NCBI RefSeq assembly: GCF_003719305.1
Contig: NZ_RARC01000004.1
Location: 1 to 64,000, forward strand
Direction of reading: 5' to 3'
Length of the DNA stretch: 64,000 nucleotides
Source: Mycolicibacterium stellerae
GTDB taxonomy: Bacteria > Actinomycetota > Actinomycetes > Mycobacteriales > Mycobacteriaceae
The position numbers were made by a program, and so were the translations under genes. Of this stretch, positions 42,370 through 52,338 are shown in pieces (positions within the stretch are counted from its first letter, which is position 1; each line of letters opens with the position of its first letter). The notes beneath the pieces are model-generated. The model worked only from the letters and a program-made list of their open reading frames with translations, did not search any database and was not told the DNA's origin.

Positions 42370-44072
42370 CCGTGGCCGACAAACAGGACATCGTGACCGG
42401 GGCAAGCGCCGACATCGTGATCGTCGGGGCAGGCCCCGTCGGCCTCACCCTTGCCAACATCCTTGGGCACCACGGCGTTCGCACCCTGATCGTGGACGAA
42501 CGAGACAGCCTCATCGACTATCCACGCGGGGTCGGGCTGGACGACGAGGCGCTGCGGACGTTCCAATCCATCGGGCTGGTGGACCAGATCCTGCCTCACA
42601 CGGTGCCCAACCAGATCCTGCGGTTCTTCGACGCGAAGCGAAAGCTGCTCGCCGAGATGGCGCCGCCGGACGCCCGCTTCGGATGGCCCAAGCGCAACGG
42701 CTTCGTCCAGCCCATGGTGGACGCCGAACTGTACGCGGGCCTCGATCGCTTCGACACCGTCGAGGTCCGGTGGGGCCACCAGATGGAGAACTGCACCGAA
42801 ACGGCCGAGGGCGTCACGGTCGAGTTCGCCAACGGCAGGAAACCGGTGAGCGCCCGCTACGTCGTCGGCTGCGACGGCGGCCGCAGCGCCACCCGGCGGC
42901 TGATGGGTGTGTCGTTCGACGGCACCACCTCCCCGACGCGCTGGCTGGTGGTCGATTGCGCGAACGACCCACTGGGCCATCCGAACAGCGAAGTCGGTGC
43001 CGATCCGGCTCGGCCATACGTGTCGATCTCGATCGCGCACGGAATCCGGCGGTTCGAGTTCATGATCCACGGCGACGAGTCCGACGAAGAGGCGGACAGC
43101 CCGGCATTCGTCAGACGCATGCTGGCCCAAATGGTTCCCGACCCCGATCGCGTCGACATCATTCGACACCGCGTCTACACCCATCACTCTCGGATCGCAG
43201 GCGCGTTCCGGCATGGCCGCCTGATGATCGCAGGCGATGCCGCGCACCTGATGCCGGTGTGGCAGGGCCAGGGCTACAACAGCGGCATCCGCGACGCGGC
43301 CAACCTCGGCTGGAAGTTGGCGGCGGTGGTGACCGGCCAGGCCGAGGACGCACTGCTCGACACCTACGATGTCGAACGCCGCAAGCACGCGAGGGCGATG
43401 ATCGACCTGTCCACCATGGTCGGACGCGTCATCTCGCCGACGAACCGGCGGGTTGCCGCCCTGCGCGACAAGGTGATTCACGGCGCCTCGCTGGTTCCCA
43501 CCCTCAAGCGCTACATACTCGAGATGCGGTTCAAGCCGATGCCGCGTTACGAGCAGGGTGCCGTCTGCCACTCGGAGCCTCGAGCGGAGACCTCCCCGAC
43601 GGGGACGCTTTTCATCCAGCCCCGCGTCGACACCCGCGATCAGCAGAACGTGCTGCTCGACGACGTGCTCGGCGCAGGCTTCGCCGTGCTGTGCTGGAGC
43701 AACAACCCCCGCGCCCTACTCGGTGACGAGGCGTTCGCACGATGGAAGGCGTTGGGGGCCAAGTTCGTTGCGGTGCGGCCGATGACACAGCTTCGCTGGA
43801 CCGGGCACGACGATCCCGACGTCGTCATCGTCGGCGACCGCACCGGCGCCCTCAAGGCGTGGTTCGACGCCCACACCGAGTCCGTGCTCTTCCTGCGCCC
43901 TGACCGATGCATTGCAGGCGCCTGCATCGCCCAGCGCGCGGCCCCGCTGAGCGCGTCGCTGTTCAAGGTTCTCTACCTGACCCAGGGAGGAGGCAACGAT
44001 GCCGCTGACACTGTGCTGTATGTCCCACAGTCCACTTCTGAATCTTCCGGGACCGTCGCAGGATCTCCTTGA
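42366..44072 (+). CDS. mhpA: FAD-dependent aromatic hydroxylase, MhpA-like
   Basis: 568 residues from an ATG overlapping the hydrolase stop as ATGA. FAD motif GAGPVG (21-26), the DG motif CDGGRSATR and the GD motif [20 protein letters not shown], followed by [13 protein letters not shown], mark a class A flavoprotein hydroxylase of the MhpA group (3-(3-hydroxyphenyl)propionate hydroxylase). It would add a second hydroxyl ortho to a phenolic one, making the catechol for the following dioxygenase. The C-terminal thioredoxin-like domain is present. Its 3' end overlaps mhpB by 74 bases. The natural substrate may be a larger phenol. Confidence 0.9.
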   Translation: MTVADKQDIVTGASADIVIVGAGPVGLTLANILGHHGVRTLIVDERDSLIDYPRGVGLDDEALRTFQSIGLVDQILPHTVPNQILRFFDAKRKLLAEMAPPDARFGWPKRNGFVQPMVDAELYAGLDRFDTVEVRWGHQMENCTETAEGVTVEFANGRKPVSARYVVGCDGGRSATRRLMGVSFDGTTSPTRWLVVDCANDPLGHPNSEVGADPARPYVSISIAHGIRRFEFMIHGDESDEEADSPAFVRRMLAQMVPDPDRVDIIRHRVYTHHSRIAGAFRHGRLMIAGDAAHLMPVWQGQGYNSGIRDAANLGWKLAAVVTGQAEDALLDTYDVERRKHARAMIDLSTMVGRVISPTNRRVAALRDKVIHGASLVPTLKRYILEMRFKPMPRYEQGAVCHSEPRAETSPTGTLFIQPRVDTRDQQNVLLDDVLGAGFAVLCWSNNPRALLGDEAFARWKALGAKFVAVRPMTQLRWTGHDDPDVVIVGDRTGALKAWFDAHTESVLFLRPDRCIAGACIAQRAAPLSASLFKVLYLTQGGGNDAADTVLYVPQSTSESSGTVAGSP

Positions 44073-44940
44073 CGACATCGACGCCGCCCTTGCCTCCGCC
44101 AGGGACGTCGTGACCGCCTACGACCCCGAACTCGTGGTCATCTTCTCCCCGGACCACTACAACGGCGTCTTCTACCGGATGATGCCGCCGTTCTGCATCA
44201 GCACGAAGGCCACCGGGGTCGGCGACTACGGCACCCAGGCCGGTCCGCTCGACGTACCTGAAGACATCGCAACCGGACTGGCGGAAGCGGTGCTCGCCGC
44301 AGACGTCGACGTCGCGATCTCGGCGAGCATGGACGTCGATCACGGCACGGTGCAGCCGCTGCAGACGCTGTTCGGCGACGCGACCATGCGACCGGTCATC
44401 CCGATCTTCATCAACTCGGTCGCCACACCCCTTGGGCCGCTGCGTCGTTCGCGTGCGCTCGGCACAGCGGTCGGCAACTACCTGGCCACGTTGGACAAGA
44501 GGGTGCTCGTCATCGGATCGGGCGGGCTATCCCACGATCCGCCTGTCCCGACGCTCGCGACGGCGCCGCCCGCCGCGCTTGGCCGGATCGTCGGCGGAGA
44601 GCCGATGTCGGCCGAGCAACGCCAGGCGCGTCAGGTCGCGGTGATGGAGGCCGCACACAACTTCGCGCACGGCGAGAGCAAGCTACAACCGCTCAACCCG
44701 GAATGGGATCACCGTTTCCTGCAAATCGTTGACAGCGGCCACCTATCCGACGTCGACGGCTGGTCCACGTCATGGATGGCGCACGAGGCCGGCCACTCTG
44801 CCCACGAGGTGCGCACGTGGGTGGCCGCTTTTTCCGCACTCGCAACCCAGGGACAGTATCGGACCGAGAGCCGGTTCTACCGCGCCGCTCCCGAGCTGAT
44901 CGCGGGATTCGCCGTGCGGACGGCGGTGCCCTCCCGATGA
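43999..44940 (+). CDS. mhpB: Class III extradiol dioxygenase, MhpB-like (2,3-dihydroxyphenylpropionate 1,2-dioxygenase type)
   Basis: 313 residues, the same length as E. coli MhpB and strongly similar throughout: CCMSHSPLL at the start, [48 protein letters not shown] and LNPEWDHRF. His residues of CMSHSP, PDHYN and GLSHDP supply the iron site and catalytic bases. It opens a catechol ring next to a diol (meta-cleavage). The start is secure because it aligns with the MhpB N-terminus despite a 74-base overlap with mhpA. Substrate may be a propionate-substituted or larger catechol. Confidence 0.95.
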   Translation: MPLTLCCMSHSPLLNLPGPSQDLLDDIDAALASARDVVTAYDPELVVIFSPDHYNGVFYRMMPPFCISTKATGVGDYGTQAGPLDVPEDIATGLAEAVLAADVDVAISASMDVDHGTVQPLQTLFGDATMRPVIPIFINSVATPLGPLRRSRALGTAVGNYLATLDKRVLVIGSGGLSHDPPVPTLATAPPAALGRIVGGEPMSAEQRQARQVAVMEAAHNFAHGESKLQPLNPEWDHRFLQIVDSGHLSDVDGWSTSWMAHEAGHSAHEVRTWVAAFSALATQGQYRTESRFYRAAPELIAGFAVRTAVPSR

Positions 44941-46700
44941 CCGCAGGCGAATTCGACACGACGGTCGACGTTCTCGTCGTCGGCTCCGGCGGCGGCGGCA
45001 TGACGGCCGCGCTCACCGCCGACGCGGCCGGACTCGACACGCTCGTCGTCGAGAAGTCGGCGCACTTCGGCGGATCCACCGCGCTGTCCGGCGGCGGCAT
45101 CTGGGTGCCCGGCGCTCCGTCACAGCGCAAAGAAGGCTACGTTCCCGATCCCGACGGGGTTTTCGAATACCTGAAGACGATCACCGACGGTCTCGTCAGC
45201 GACGCGCGGCTGCGTCAGTACGTTGACAAGTCGCCGAAGATGATGGAGTTCCTCGAGCGGCGCAGCCGCTGGCTCGAGTTCGTCTGGAAACCCGGCTACG
45301 CCGACTACTACCCGGAGCTGCCTGGCGGGTCGGAGCTCGGCAGCACGATCAACGTGCCCGCCATCGACCTTCGCCGCCTCGGCGACGAGGAGCAGAACCT
45401 GCTGCAGCCACTCGCGTTGGCGCCGAAGGGTATCTGGTTCGCTCCAAAGGATCTTCGGCTGTTCTACCAAGTGCGGCAGAATTGGCGCGGCAAAGCCGTT
45501 CTGCTGAAGTTGATCTGGCGGATGTTGCGGGCGCGGGTGTTCGGCGACCGGATGGCGGCGATCGGACAGTCGTTGGCCGCGCGTCTGCGGTTGGCCATGA
45601 AGGAGCACGACATCGCACTGTGGCTCAACTCGCCGATGACGGAGTTGATTACCGATGTCGACGGCACGGTCGTCGGGGCGGTAGTGGAACGTGACGGCGA
45701 GCAGCAGCGCATCGGAGCGCGCGGCGGCGTGATTCTCGCGGCAGGCGGCTTCGACCACGACATGGAGTGGCGCAGACAGCACCTGCCGGTGCTCGAGAAG
45801 GACTGGAGCTTCGGCAATCCCGCGTCAATGGGTGACGGCATCCGCGCGGGGGAGAAGGCGGGCGGATCGACCGAACTTCTCGACGAGGCCTGGTGGTTCC
45901 CCGCCATGTGCTGGCCCGACGGCCGCCTGCAGTTCATGCTCAACGAGCGGATGATGCCCGCGCAGTTCGTCGTCAACGGCGACGGCGAGCGCTTCATCAA
46001 CGAGGCGGCGCCCTACATGGACTTCGCGCACGCGATGATCAAGGGACAAGAATCGGGTGTCGCGCACATCCCGTGCTGGCTGATCACCGATATCCGGTCA
46101 TTCCACCGGTATGTCGTCGGGGGTCACCTTCCGATTCCCAAGGTGCCGTTCGCTCCGGTCCCCACCGGATGGAAAGTGCCGAAGGCATGGCTGGAGTCGG
46201 GCATCGTGAAGGAAGGCAGCAGCTTCGAGCAGCTCGCCGAGAAGATCGGCGTGCCGCCCACGCAACTCCGCAAGACCGCGGACCGCTTCAACGAATTGGC
46301 GCACAAGGGCCACGACGACGACTTCAACCGGGGTGATTCCAAGTACGACAACTACTACGGCGATCCCACGCTGGGCAATCCCAACCTGCATCCGCTTGGC
46401 AAGCCGCCGTACTACGCGTTCCAGATCATCCTCGGCGACCTCGGCACCTCTGGCGGGCTGCGCACCGACGAGTTCGCCCGCGTCCTGCGCGCCGACGACA
46501 GCACCGTGAAGGGCCTTTACGCAGTCGGCAATACCTCTGCCGCCGTGATGGGCCGCAGCTACGCGGGCGCGGGCGCGACCATCGGCCCCGCGATGACCTT
46601 CGGCTACGTGGCCGCCAAGCACATCGAAGACCGGCTGCCGGAAACCGGTGGCAATAAAACCGATTCGACACTCGATTCGCATCGAAAGGTGACCAAATGA
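44937..46700 (+). CDS. FAD-dependent dehydrogenase, 3-ketosteroid-delta1-dehydrogenase-like (copy 2)
   Basis: 587 residues from an ATG that overlaps the mhpB stop as ATGA. The FAD segment is [19 protein letters not shown], then [16 protein letters not shown]; the C-terminal [20 protein letters not shown] carries the Tyr equivalent to the catalytic Tyr487 of Rhodococcus KstD1. It is longer than copy 1 at 39030. Its position in the meta-cleavage operon suggests that it oxidises a cyclohexenone-like ring towards a phenol before hydroxylation. True steroid activity is not shown. Confidence 0.9.
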   Translation: MTAGEFDTTVDVLVVGSGGGGMTAALTADAAGLDTLVVEKSAHFGGSTALSGGGIWVPGAPSQRKEGYVPDPDGVFEYLKTITDGLVSDARLRQYVDKSPKMMEFLERRSRWLEFVWKPGYADYYPELPGGSELGSTINVPAIDLRRLGDEEQNLLQPLALAPKGIWFAPKDLRLFYQVRQNWRGKAVLLKLIWRMLRARVFGDRMAAIGQSLAARLRLAMKEHDIALWLNSPMTELITDVDGTVVGAVVERDGEQQRIGARGGVILAAGGFDHDMEWRRQHLPVLEKDWSFGNPASMGDGIRAGEKAGGSTELLDEAWWFPAMCWPDGRLQFMLNERMMPAQFVVNGDGERFINEAAPYMDFAHAMIKGQESGVAHIPCWLITDIRSFHRYVVGGHLPIPKVPFAPVPTGWKVPKAWLESGIVKEGSSFEQLAEKIGVPPTQLRKTADRFNELAHKGHDDDFNRGDSKYDNYYGDPTLGNPNLHPLGKPPYYAFQIILGDLGTSGGLRTDEFARVLRADDSTVKGLYAVGNTSAAVMGRSYAGAGATIGPAMTFGYVAAKHIEDRLPETGGNKTDSTLDSHRKVTK

Positions 46701-48034
46701 AGATCTCGCTGTTCTACGAATTCCCGCTGCCGCGGCCGTGGAGTGACGATGACGAGCACAAGCTTTTCCAGGACGGCCTCGACGAGGTGGAAGCCGCCGA
46801 CAAGGCCGGCTTCTCCACCGTGTGGCTGACCGAACACCACTTCCTCGAGGAGTACTGTCACTCCACCGCGCCCGAGATCTTCCTGTCCGCGGCGAGCCAG
46901 CGCACCCGCGACATTCGGCTCGGCTTCGGGATCATGCACCTGCCGCCTGCGGTCAACCATCCGGCCCGGGTCGCCGAGCGCGTGTCGACGCTCGACCTGA
47001 TCTCCAACGGACGCGTGGAGTTCGGCACCGGCGAGTCCTCCTCGGTAGGTGAGCTCGGCGGGTTCGGCATCGATCCCGCGGACAAGCGAAAGATGTGGGA
47101 AGAGGCGCTCGAGGTCTCGATCCGCTGCATGGTCGAAACGCCGTTCACCGGGTTCAAGGGCGAGCACGTCGAGATGCCGCCGCGCAACGTGGTGCCCAAG
47201 CCGCTGCAAAAGCCGCACCCACCGGTGTGGGTCGCGTGCACCAGGCCCGCGTCGGTGTCGATGGCCGCCCAGAAGGGCCTCGGCGCGTTGAGTTTCGCCT
47301 ACACGGGGCCCGGCCCCCTTGCGGAGCGGGTTAACGGCTACTACAAGGAGTTCGAGGAAAGCGCGGTGCCCGTCACGCCGCAGATGAACCCCAACATCCT
47401 CGCGATCGGCGGCGACCTGTCGATGATGGTGGCGCCCACCGACGAGCAGGCCATCGAGCGGCTCGGCAAGGGCGGCGGGTTCTTCGCGTTCGGCATCATG
47501 CACTACTACATGACCGGCATGCACACGCCGGGCCGGACCGGCGTGTGGAAGCGCCACCTCGAGGAGATCGAGAAGGATCCCAGCATCGTCTACGGCCCCG
47601 ACCGTGGGCCCATCGGCAGCCCAGCCACCGTGCGTGAGTTCCTGCGCGGCTACGAAGAGTCCGGGGTCGACGAACTGATCCTGCTGCTGACTCCCCGCCG
47701 CCACGAAGAGACGATGGAGTCCATCGAGCTGATGGGCTCCGACGTGCTGCCCGAGTTCATCGAACGCCACGAGAAGTCGGCCGCCGAGAAGGCCAAGAGG
47801 ATGGAGCCGATCCTCGAGAGGGCCGAGGCCCGCAGGCCTGCGTCGAATGCACCCACCTTCGATGAGACTTATGCGTTCGGCGGTCTGCCGACCGGACGCG
47901 AGAACTACACCGCCAACGAGGTGTCGCTGGCGATGGACGAGATGAACGCAGGTATCGAAGCTGCTGCGGCGAAGCTCAAGTCGGGGCAAGGATGGGACAG
48001 CAGGAACCCTTCTGCGGACGCGAGGAGCGAATGA
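46697..48034 (+). CDS. LLM-class flavin/F420-dependent oxidoreductase (long form)
   Basis: 445 residues with ATGA overlap to the previous gene. The luciferase-like barrel has SLFYEFPLPRPW at the start, WLTEHHFLEEY, GFGIMHLPPAVNHPARVAE and GRVEFGTGES. This is the long LLM type, with a C-terminal helical extension (about 340-445) rich in charged residues. The class includes alkanal monooxygenase- and FMN/F420-type enzymes, so Baeyer-Villiger or hydroxylating chemistry is possible; cofactor not certain. It probably acts in the ring-degradation operon. Confidence 0.85.
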   Translation: MKISLFYEFPLPRPWSDDDEHKLFQDGLDEVEAADKAGFSTVWLTEHHFLEEYCHSTAPEIFLSAASQRTRDIRLGFGIMHLPPAVNHPARVAERVSTLDLISNGRVEFGTGESSSVGELGGFGIDPADKRKMWEEALEVSIRCMVETPFTGFKGEHVEMPPRNVVPKPLQKPHPPVWVACTRPASVSMAAQKGLGALSFAYTGPGPLAERVNGYYKEFEESAVPVTPQMNPNILAIGGDLSMMVAPTDEQAIERLGKGGGFFAFGIMHYYMTGMHTPGRTGVWKRHLEEIEKDPSIVYGPDRGPIGSPATVREFLRGYEESGVDELILLLTPRRHEETMESIELMGSDVLPEFIERHEKSAAEKAKRMEPILERAEARRPASNAPTFDETYAFGGLPTGRENYTANEVSLAMDEMNAGIEAAAAKLKSGQGWDSRNPSADARSE

Positions 48035-48057
48035 CCGGGGCGGACGCGAGCTAGGAC

Positions 48058-48903
48058 ATGGGACAGATCGAGGACCTCTGGCGCTACGACGGCCGACGCG
48101 CGGTGGTCACCGGCTGCGGCTCCGGTATCGGCGCCGAAGCCGCGCGGCAGCTCACCGAGCTGGGCGCAGAGGTCGTCGGTCTGGATCTGCAGCGTCCTGC
48201 GCTGCAGCTCAAGGAGTTCCACGAACTCGATCTGTCCGACCCGGTCTCGATCGATCGTGCCGTCGCCGCGATCGACGGTCCGGTCGATGCGCTCTTCAAC
48301 ATCGCGGGTGTGTCGTCGGGCATCGGCGATCCACGCAAGGTCGTCACGATCAACTTCCTCGGCACCCGGCATTTCACCGAAGCGCTCATTCCGTCGATGC
48401 CGTCAGGGGCGGCGATCGCCAACGTGTCGTCGCTCGCCGCGTCGGAATATCGCAGCAATGCCGCGGTGACCGCTGGGCTGCTGGACACCACGTCGATGGC
48501 CGACGGCGTCGCTTGGTGTGAGCGCAATCCGCAGCCGGTCGCCGACGGCGGCGGGTATCGACTGTCGAAGGAGGCGATCATCCTCTACGGCATGGCCAAC
48601 GTCGCGACTCTGGGTGCCAAGGGCATCCGGATCAACTGCACCGCACCGGGTGTCACCGACACACCCATCCTCGACCAACTGCGCAGCGCGTACGGCCAGG
48701 AGTTCCTCGATTCTTTCTCCACACCCATCGGTCGCGTCGCCGGCCCTGACGAGCAGGCCAGCGTGCTGGTTTTCCTCAACAGCGGTGCGGCCAGGTATAT
48801 CACCGGACAGGTGATCTGGGTCGACGGCGGCTCGGTTGCCCAAAGAGTTATCGGCGACGTGGCCGACGAACGGAGAAGGGCGGAACATGGCCGACCTGAG
48901 TGA
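48058..48903 (+). CDS. Short-chain dehydrogenase, 3-alpha-HSD-like
   Basis: 281 residues. TGCGSGIG at the cofactor site, NIAG in place of NNAG, SS in ANVSSLAAS and YRLSK at the active site. The long insertion before Tyr (about residues 125-165) is typical of 3-alpha-hydroxysteroid dehydrogenase/carbonyl reductase-like SDRs. The 3' end overlaps the cyclase-family gene by 17 bases. It follows the LLM gene by 23 bases in the same operon. Likely oxidises a ring hydroxyl to ketone before the KstD-like step. Confidence 0.88.
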   Translation: MGQIEDLWRYDGRRAVVTGCGSGIGAEAARQLTELGAEVVGLDLQRPALQLKEFHELDLSDPVSIDRAVAAIDGPVDALFNIAGVSSGIGDPRKVVTINFLGTRHFTEALIPSMPSGAAIANVSSLAASEYRSNAAVTAGLLDTTSMADGVAWCERNPQPVADGGGYRLSKEAIILYGMANVATLGAKGIRINCTAPGVTDTPILDQLRSAYGQEFLDSFSTPIGRVAGPDEQASVLVFLNSGAARYITGQVIWVDGGSVAQRVIGDVADERRRAEHGRPE

Positions 48904-49876
48904 CTTTCGTTGCGTTGCCGATGAAGTCCGCAACTGGGGAAGGTGGGGGGAGGCCGACGAGCTTGGCACGCTGAACCTCATCACCGCCGACAAGGTCCAA
49001 CAGGCCGCGTCGCTCGTCAAGCACGGCAAGGTCTTTGCGTTGGGTGTGGATTTCGGCTCGTCGGGCCCACAGGGCGCGTTCCATTATCGGCAGAACCCGA
49101 CACACGTGATGACGGTCGACGGCGGCGACGCCAGGACACTGCTCGAGTACGGCTCCAAGTGGTTGCAGAACCCGTCGGCCGTCCAGCTCAGCGGATACTC
49201 CGACGCCGGCCCGATGCGGTTCAACGACGACATGATCATCATGCCGTTGCAGGCGGCCACCCAGTGGGACGCGCTCTCGCACGTCTATTACGAGGACAAG
49301 CTGTACAACGGGTTCCCCGCGGAATCGGTCACCAGTCTCGGTGCGATTCACTGCGGCATCGACAAGGTCGACGTCAAGGGCATCACGTCGCGCGGCGTGC
49401 TGCTCGACATCGTGCGCCTGCGCGGGGTGGACACATACTGCGAGCTCGGCGACCCGATCACCCCCGCCGAGCTTGACGAGGCGGCCAGGAGTCAGGGCGT
49501 CAGCGTCGGCAGTGGCGACATCGTGCTTATCCGGACCGGTTGGTGGGCAAGGTTTCTGCAGACCGGCGACGGCGGCGAGCCCGGTGCCGGGCTGGACTGG
49601 ACGTGCGCATCGTGGCTGCACGACCACGAGATCGCCGCCGTCGCCGCCGACAACCTGATGGTCGAGAACCCCGTCTCCGCCGTCGACGGCGCCATCCTGC
49701 CCATGCACATGCTGTGTCTGCGTGACATGGGCTTGATGCTCGGCGAGTACTGGGATCTCACAGCGCTGGCCGAGGACTGCGCGGCCGACGGGGTATACGA
49801 ATTCCAGCTCGTCGCACCGCCGCTGCGGGTGACCGGCGCGGTCGGATCACCGGTGAATCCCATTGCAATCAAGTAG
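48887..49876 (+). CDS. Cyclase-family (KynB-like) hydrolase, variant metal site
   Basis: 329 residues from the ATG at 48887 (GAAGGG 10 bases upstream). The fold is that of the cyclase/arylformamidase family, long subgroup. The metal-site motif HxGTHxDxxxH is replaced by QAATQWDALSH (His to Gln at two places, Asp and last His kept). This Gln variant probably occurs in a subgroup of long cyclase-family proteins, so it may not mean loss of activity, but metal binding will differ. It lies in the meta-cleavage operon; a hydrolytic or lactone-opening role is plausible. Confidence 0.82.
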   Translation: MADLSDFRCVADEVRNWGRWGEADELGTLNLITADKVQQAASLVKHGKVFALGVDFGSSGPQGAFHYRQNPTHVMTVDGGDARTLLEYGSKWLQNPSAVQLSGYSDAGPMRFNDDMIIMPLQAATQWDALSHVYYEDKLYNGFPAESVTSLGAIHCGIDKVDVKGITSRGVLLDIVRLRGVDTYCELGDPITPAELDEAARSQGVSVGSGDIVLIRTGWWARFLQTGDGGEPGAGLDWTCASWLHDHEIAAVAADNLMVENPVSAVDGAILPMHMLCLRDMGLMLGEYWDLTALAEDCAADGVYEFQLVAPPLRVTGAVGSPVNPIAIK

Positions 49877-49885
49877 GTGGCAACG

Positions 49886-50476
49886 ATGACGGCAACCACA
49901 ACAACGGGCGGAGCACCGCTGATCGTTGGGCTCGGCGGAACGCTGAGGGCCAACTCGTCGACCGAGCGGGCGCTGCGCTACTGCCTCGCGTCTGTCGAAC
50001 GGCAGGGCGGGCAGACCAGATTGTTCTCCGCCGAGGACCTCGACCTACCGATGTACGCCCCGCATGAGTTGGAGCGCACGCCCAAGGCGCTCGAATTGGT
50101 GGGCGCGTTGCGTGGCGCCGACGCCGTCGTCGTCGGCTCGCCCGGATACCACGGAGCGGTCTCCGGTCTGGTGAAGAATGCGCTGGACTACATCGAGGAC
50201 CTCCGCGAGGACCCGCGGGTGTATCTCGACAACACCCCTTGGGGATGCATCAGCTGTGCGTACGGCTGGCAGGCCGCCGTCGGCACACTCGGCCAGTTGC
50301 GCAGCATCGGGCATGCGCTGCGCGCCTGGCCGACCCCGCTCGGGGTGGCCATCAACTCGGCCGACGAGATCTGGGATTCCGAAGGCCAGGTCGCCGACCC
50401 CGCCGTGCGGAACCAACTCGACATGCTGGCCGCGCAGGTGCTCGCCTTCGCCCGCACCGCATGGGAGACGGCGTGA
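49886..50476 (+). CDS. NADPH-dependent FMN reductase
   Basis: 196 residues from the ATG at 49886 (AGGTGG 6 bases upstream; a GTG at 49877 is less likely). Flavodoxin-like: GGTLRANSSTERAL binds FMN phosphate, SPGYHGAVSGLVKNALDYIE shapes the isoalloxazine site. It may supply reduced flavin to the LLM monooxygenase or act on quinones. The stop overlaps the hydrolase start by 4 bases. Confidence 0.9.
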   Translation: MTATTTTGGAPLIVGLGGTLRANSSTERALRYCLASVERQGGQTRLFSAEDLDLPMYAPHELERTPKALELVGALRGADAVVVGSPGYHGAVSGLVKNALDYIEDLREDPRVYLDNTPWGCISCAYGWQAAVGTLGQLRSIGHALRAWPTPLGVAINSADEIWDSEGQVADPAVRNQLDMLAAQVLAFARTAWETA

Positions 50477-51300
50477 CCGACGCCCACCGCAAGACGGTGC
50501 TGGTCGACGGGCTCGCCACCGGCTATCTCGAAGCGGGGCAGGGCGATCCGGTCGTGCTACTGCACGGCGGCGAGTTCGGCGTCAGCGCGGATCTGGGTTG
50601 GGAGCGCAATATTGCCGCGCTGGCCGAGCACTACCGTGTGCTGGCCCTCGACATGCTCGGCTTCGGGCGCTCGGCCAAGGTGATCGACTTCAACGACGGC
50701 CGCGGCATGCGGATCCGGCACATCGCCCGGTTCTGCGATGTTGTCGGAGTCGACAGCGCGCACTTCGTCGGAAACTCGATGGGCGCGGTCAACATGTTCA
50801 TCGACGCGACTTCGGATTCCCCGCTGCTGCCCGCCGCGAGCCTGACGATGATCTGCGGCGGCGGCGAGATCCAGCGCAACGAGCACTCGGCCGCGCTGTA
50901 CGACTACGACGCGACGTTGCCCGGCATGAAGCGGATCGTCGAGGCGCTCTTCGCGGACCCGGCCTACCCGAACGACGTCGCGTACGTGGCGCGGCGCTAC
51001 GAGTCCAGCATTGCGCCTGGCGCGTGGGAGGCGCTGGCGGCGGCCAGGTTCCGACGGCCGGGCCTGGAACCACCGCCACTTCCGTCGAGCAAGCGGTGCT
51101 ACGAGCGGATCGCCGTGCCGACGATGGTGATCGAGGGTGCGAGCGACAAGCTGCTGCCCGATGGCTGGGCGGCCGAGATCGCCAAGCAGATCCCGAACGG
51201 CCGCTCGGCCGTCATCGACCGGGCGGGTCACTGCCCGCAGATCGAACAACCCGATGCCGTCAACGAATTGCTGTTGGAGTTTTTCGGCGAGGTGAGTTGA
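50473..51300 (+). CDS. Alpha/beta hydrolase, C-C or ester hydrolase
   Basis: 275 residues from a GTG overlapping the reductase stop as GTGA. Nucleophile elbow GNSMGAV, oxyanion segment LLHGGEFGVS, acid in EGASDKL and base GHCPQIEQP. GNSMGA is close to the GNSMGG of classic meta-cleavage-product hydrolases, closer than the hydrolase at 41506. The two hydrolases probably act on successive or alternative ring-fission products. The last gene before a hairpin-rich gap. Confidence 0.87.
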   Translation: MTDAHRKTVLVDGLATGYLEAGQGDPVVLLHGGEFGVSADLGWERNIAALAEHYRVLALDMLGFGRSAKVIDFNDGRGMRIRHIARFCDVVGVDSAHFVGNSMGAVNMFIDATSDSPLLPAASLTMICGGGEIQRNEHSAALYDYDATLPGMKRIVEALFADPAYPNDVAYVARRYESSIAPGAWEALAAARFRRPGLEPPPLPSSKRCYERIAVPTMVIEGASDKLLPDGWAAEIAKQIPNGRSAVIDRAGHCPQIEQPDAVNELLLEFFGEVS

Positions 51301-51321
51301 GTGGCACCGCGCCGAGATCGA

Positions 51322-51372
51322 CGTTTTGGCGCTACTTACTCGCACTTTTGCGCCCAAACGTTGGTTTGGGCG
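51322..51372 (+). promoter_or_regulatory. Two mutually exclusive hairpins between hydrolase and SDR genes
   Basis: Arms 51322-51332 and 51350-51360 pair with one mismatch. The second arm can instead pair with TTTGGGCG at 51365-51372 (8 bases). The alternative stems end 16 bases before the SDR start, so this may be a weak terminator/antiterminator or just a degenerate intergenic repeat. Confidence 0.4.
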
Positions 51373-51388
51373 AGAAGGGTTTAGCTAG

Positions 51389-52201
51389 GTGAGCAACGAA
51401 CTCGAGGGCAAGGTCGCGGTAGTCACCGGCGGCGCAGCGGGACTGGGCGAAGGGATGTCGCGGCGATTCGCCGCCGAAGGCGCCAAGGTGCTGATCGCCG
51501 ACGTCGACGGCGACGCGGGTGCGGCCCTTGCCGCCGACATCGGCGACAATGCGCTCTTCGTCGAGGCAGACGTGTCGCAGCTCGACCAGATCAGCGGGCT
51601 GGTGACCACGGCGGTCGAGCGGTTCGGCGGGTTGCACGTGATGGTCAACAACGCGGGGGTGTCGGGCACGATGCATCGCAGCCTGTTCGACGACGACCTC
51701 GCAGACTTCGAGAAGATCATGGCCGTCAATCTGCGGGCCGTGATGGCGGGCACCCGCGACGCCGCGCGCCACATGCGAGAGGCCGGCACCGGCGGATCGA
51801 TCATCAACATCACCTCGATCGGCGGCATCCTGGCAGGCGGCGGTGTGATGACCTACCGGGCGTCGAAGGCGGCGGTCATCCAGTTCACCAAGTCGGCCGC
51901 TATCGAGTTGGCGCACTACGAGATTCGGGTAAACGCCATCGCGCCCGGCAACATCCGGACCGCCATCGTGCGTAAGTCGGCGTCGGGGGAGGACCTCGAG
52001 AAGCTCGAGGAGTTCGAGGAGAAGATCCGCGAAACGATGCGCAACGACCGCCCCCTGAAGCGCGAAGGAACGGCCGACGACGTCGCCGAGGCTGCGCTGT
52101 ATTTCGCCACTGACCGGTCTCGGTATGTGACGGGGACGGTGCTGCCGGTAGACGGCGGGACGGTGGCGGGCAAGGTGATCGTCCGCAAGCCGAAACCGTG
52201 A
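51389..52201 (+). CDS. Short-chain dehydrogenase/reductase
   Basis: 270 residues, GTG start. GGAAGLG cofactor motif, NNAG, Ser in NITSIGG and YRASK catalytic motif, with PGNIRT after it. C-terminal VDGGTVAG is classical. It is separated from the hydrolase by a hairpin region and may be the last gene of the meta-cleavage operon. Substrate unknown; a ring alcohol or hydroxyacyl-CoA is likely. Confidence 0.9.
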   Translation: MSNELEGKVAVVTGGAAGLGEGMSRRFAAEGAKVLIADVDGDAGAALAADIGDNALFVEADVSQLDQISGLVTTAVERFGGLHVMVNNAGVSGTMHRSLFDDDLADFEKIMAVNLRAVMAGTRDAARHMREAGTGGSIINITSIGGILAGGGVMTYRASKAAVIQFTKSAAIELAHYEIRVNAIAPGNIRTAIVRKSASGEDLEKLEEFEEKIRETMRNDRPLKREGTADDVAEAALYFATDRSRYVTGTVLPVDGGTVAGKVIVRKPKP

Positions 52202-52244
52202 CGGCCCCTCTGCGCGAGCGTGCACAAACTGTCAAATTTTTGCG

Positions 52245-52265
52245 GCGTGTCGTGTGCAGACACGC
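52245..52265 (+). terminator. Hairpin terminator between SDR and TetR genes
   Basis: GCGTGTC (52245-52251) and GACACGC (52259-52265) form a perfect 7-base stem with a 7-base loop, 44 bases after the SDR stop. There is no U-tract. I recall similar hairpins in mycobacterial intergenic regions. Confidence 0.45.
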
Positions 52266-52293
52266 ACCGTCGCGGAGCGGACGGGTGACCATT

Positions 52294-52315
52294 TTAAAGC
52301 AGTCGCTTGACTTAA
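52294..52315. promoter_or_regulatory. Imperfect TTAA...TTAA palindrome upstream of TetR 3
   Basis: The 22-base stretch at 52294-52315, TTAAAGC at one end and GACTTAA at the other, is AT-rich and roughly symmetric. It includes a TTGACT -35-like sequence. It lies 24-45 bases upstream of the chosen TetR start and may be its own operator. This is one reason for placing the start after it. Confidence 0.4.
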
Positions 52316-52338
52316 TCGCTACGGGCGAGTTGACTGAT

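Noticed and set aside
52198..52338. N-terminal extension of TetR 3 to 52198
   Set aside because: This region holds a perfect hairpin and an operator-like palindrome, and its translation is unlike TetR N-termini.
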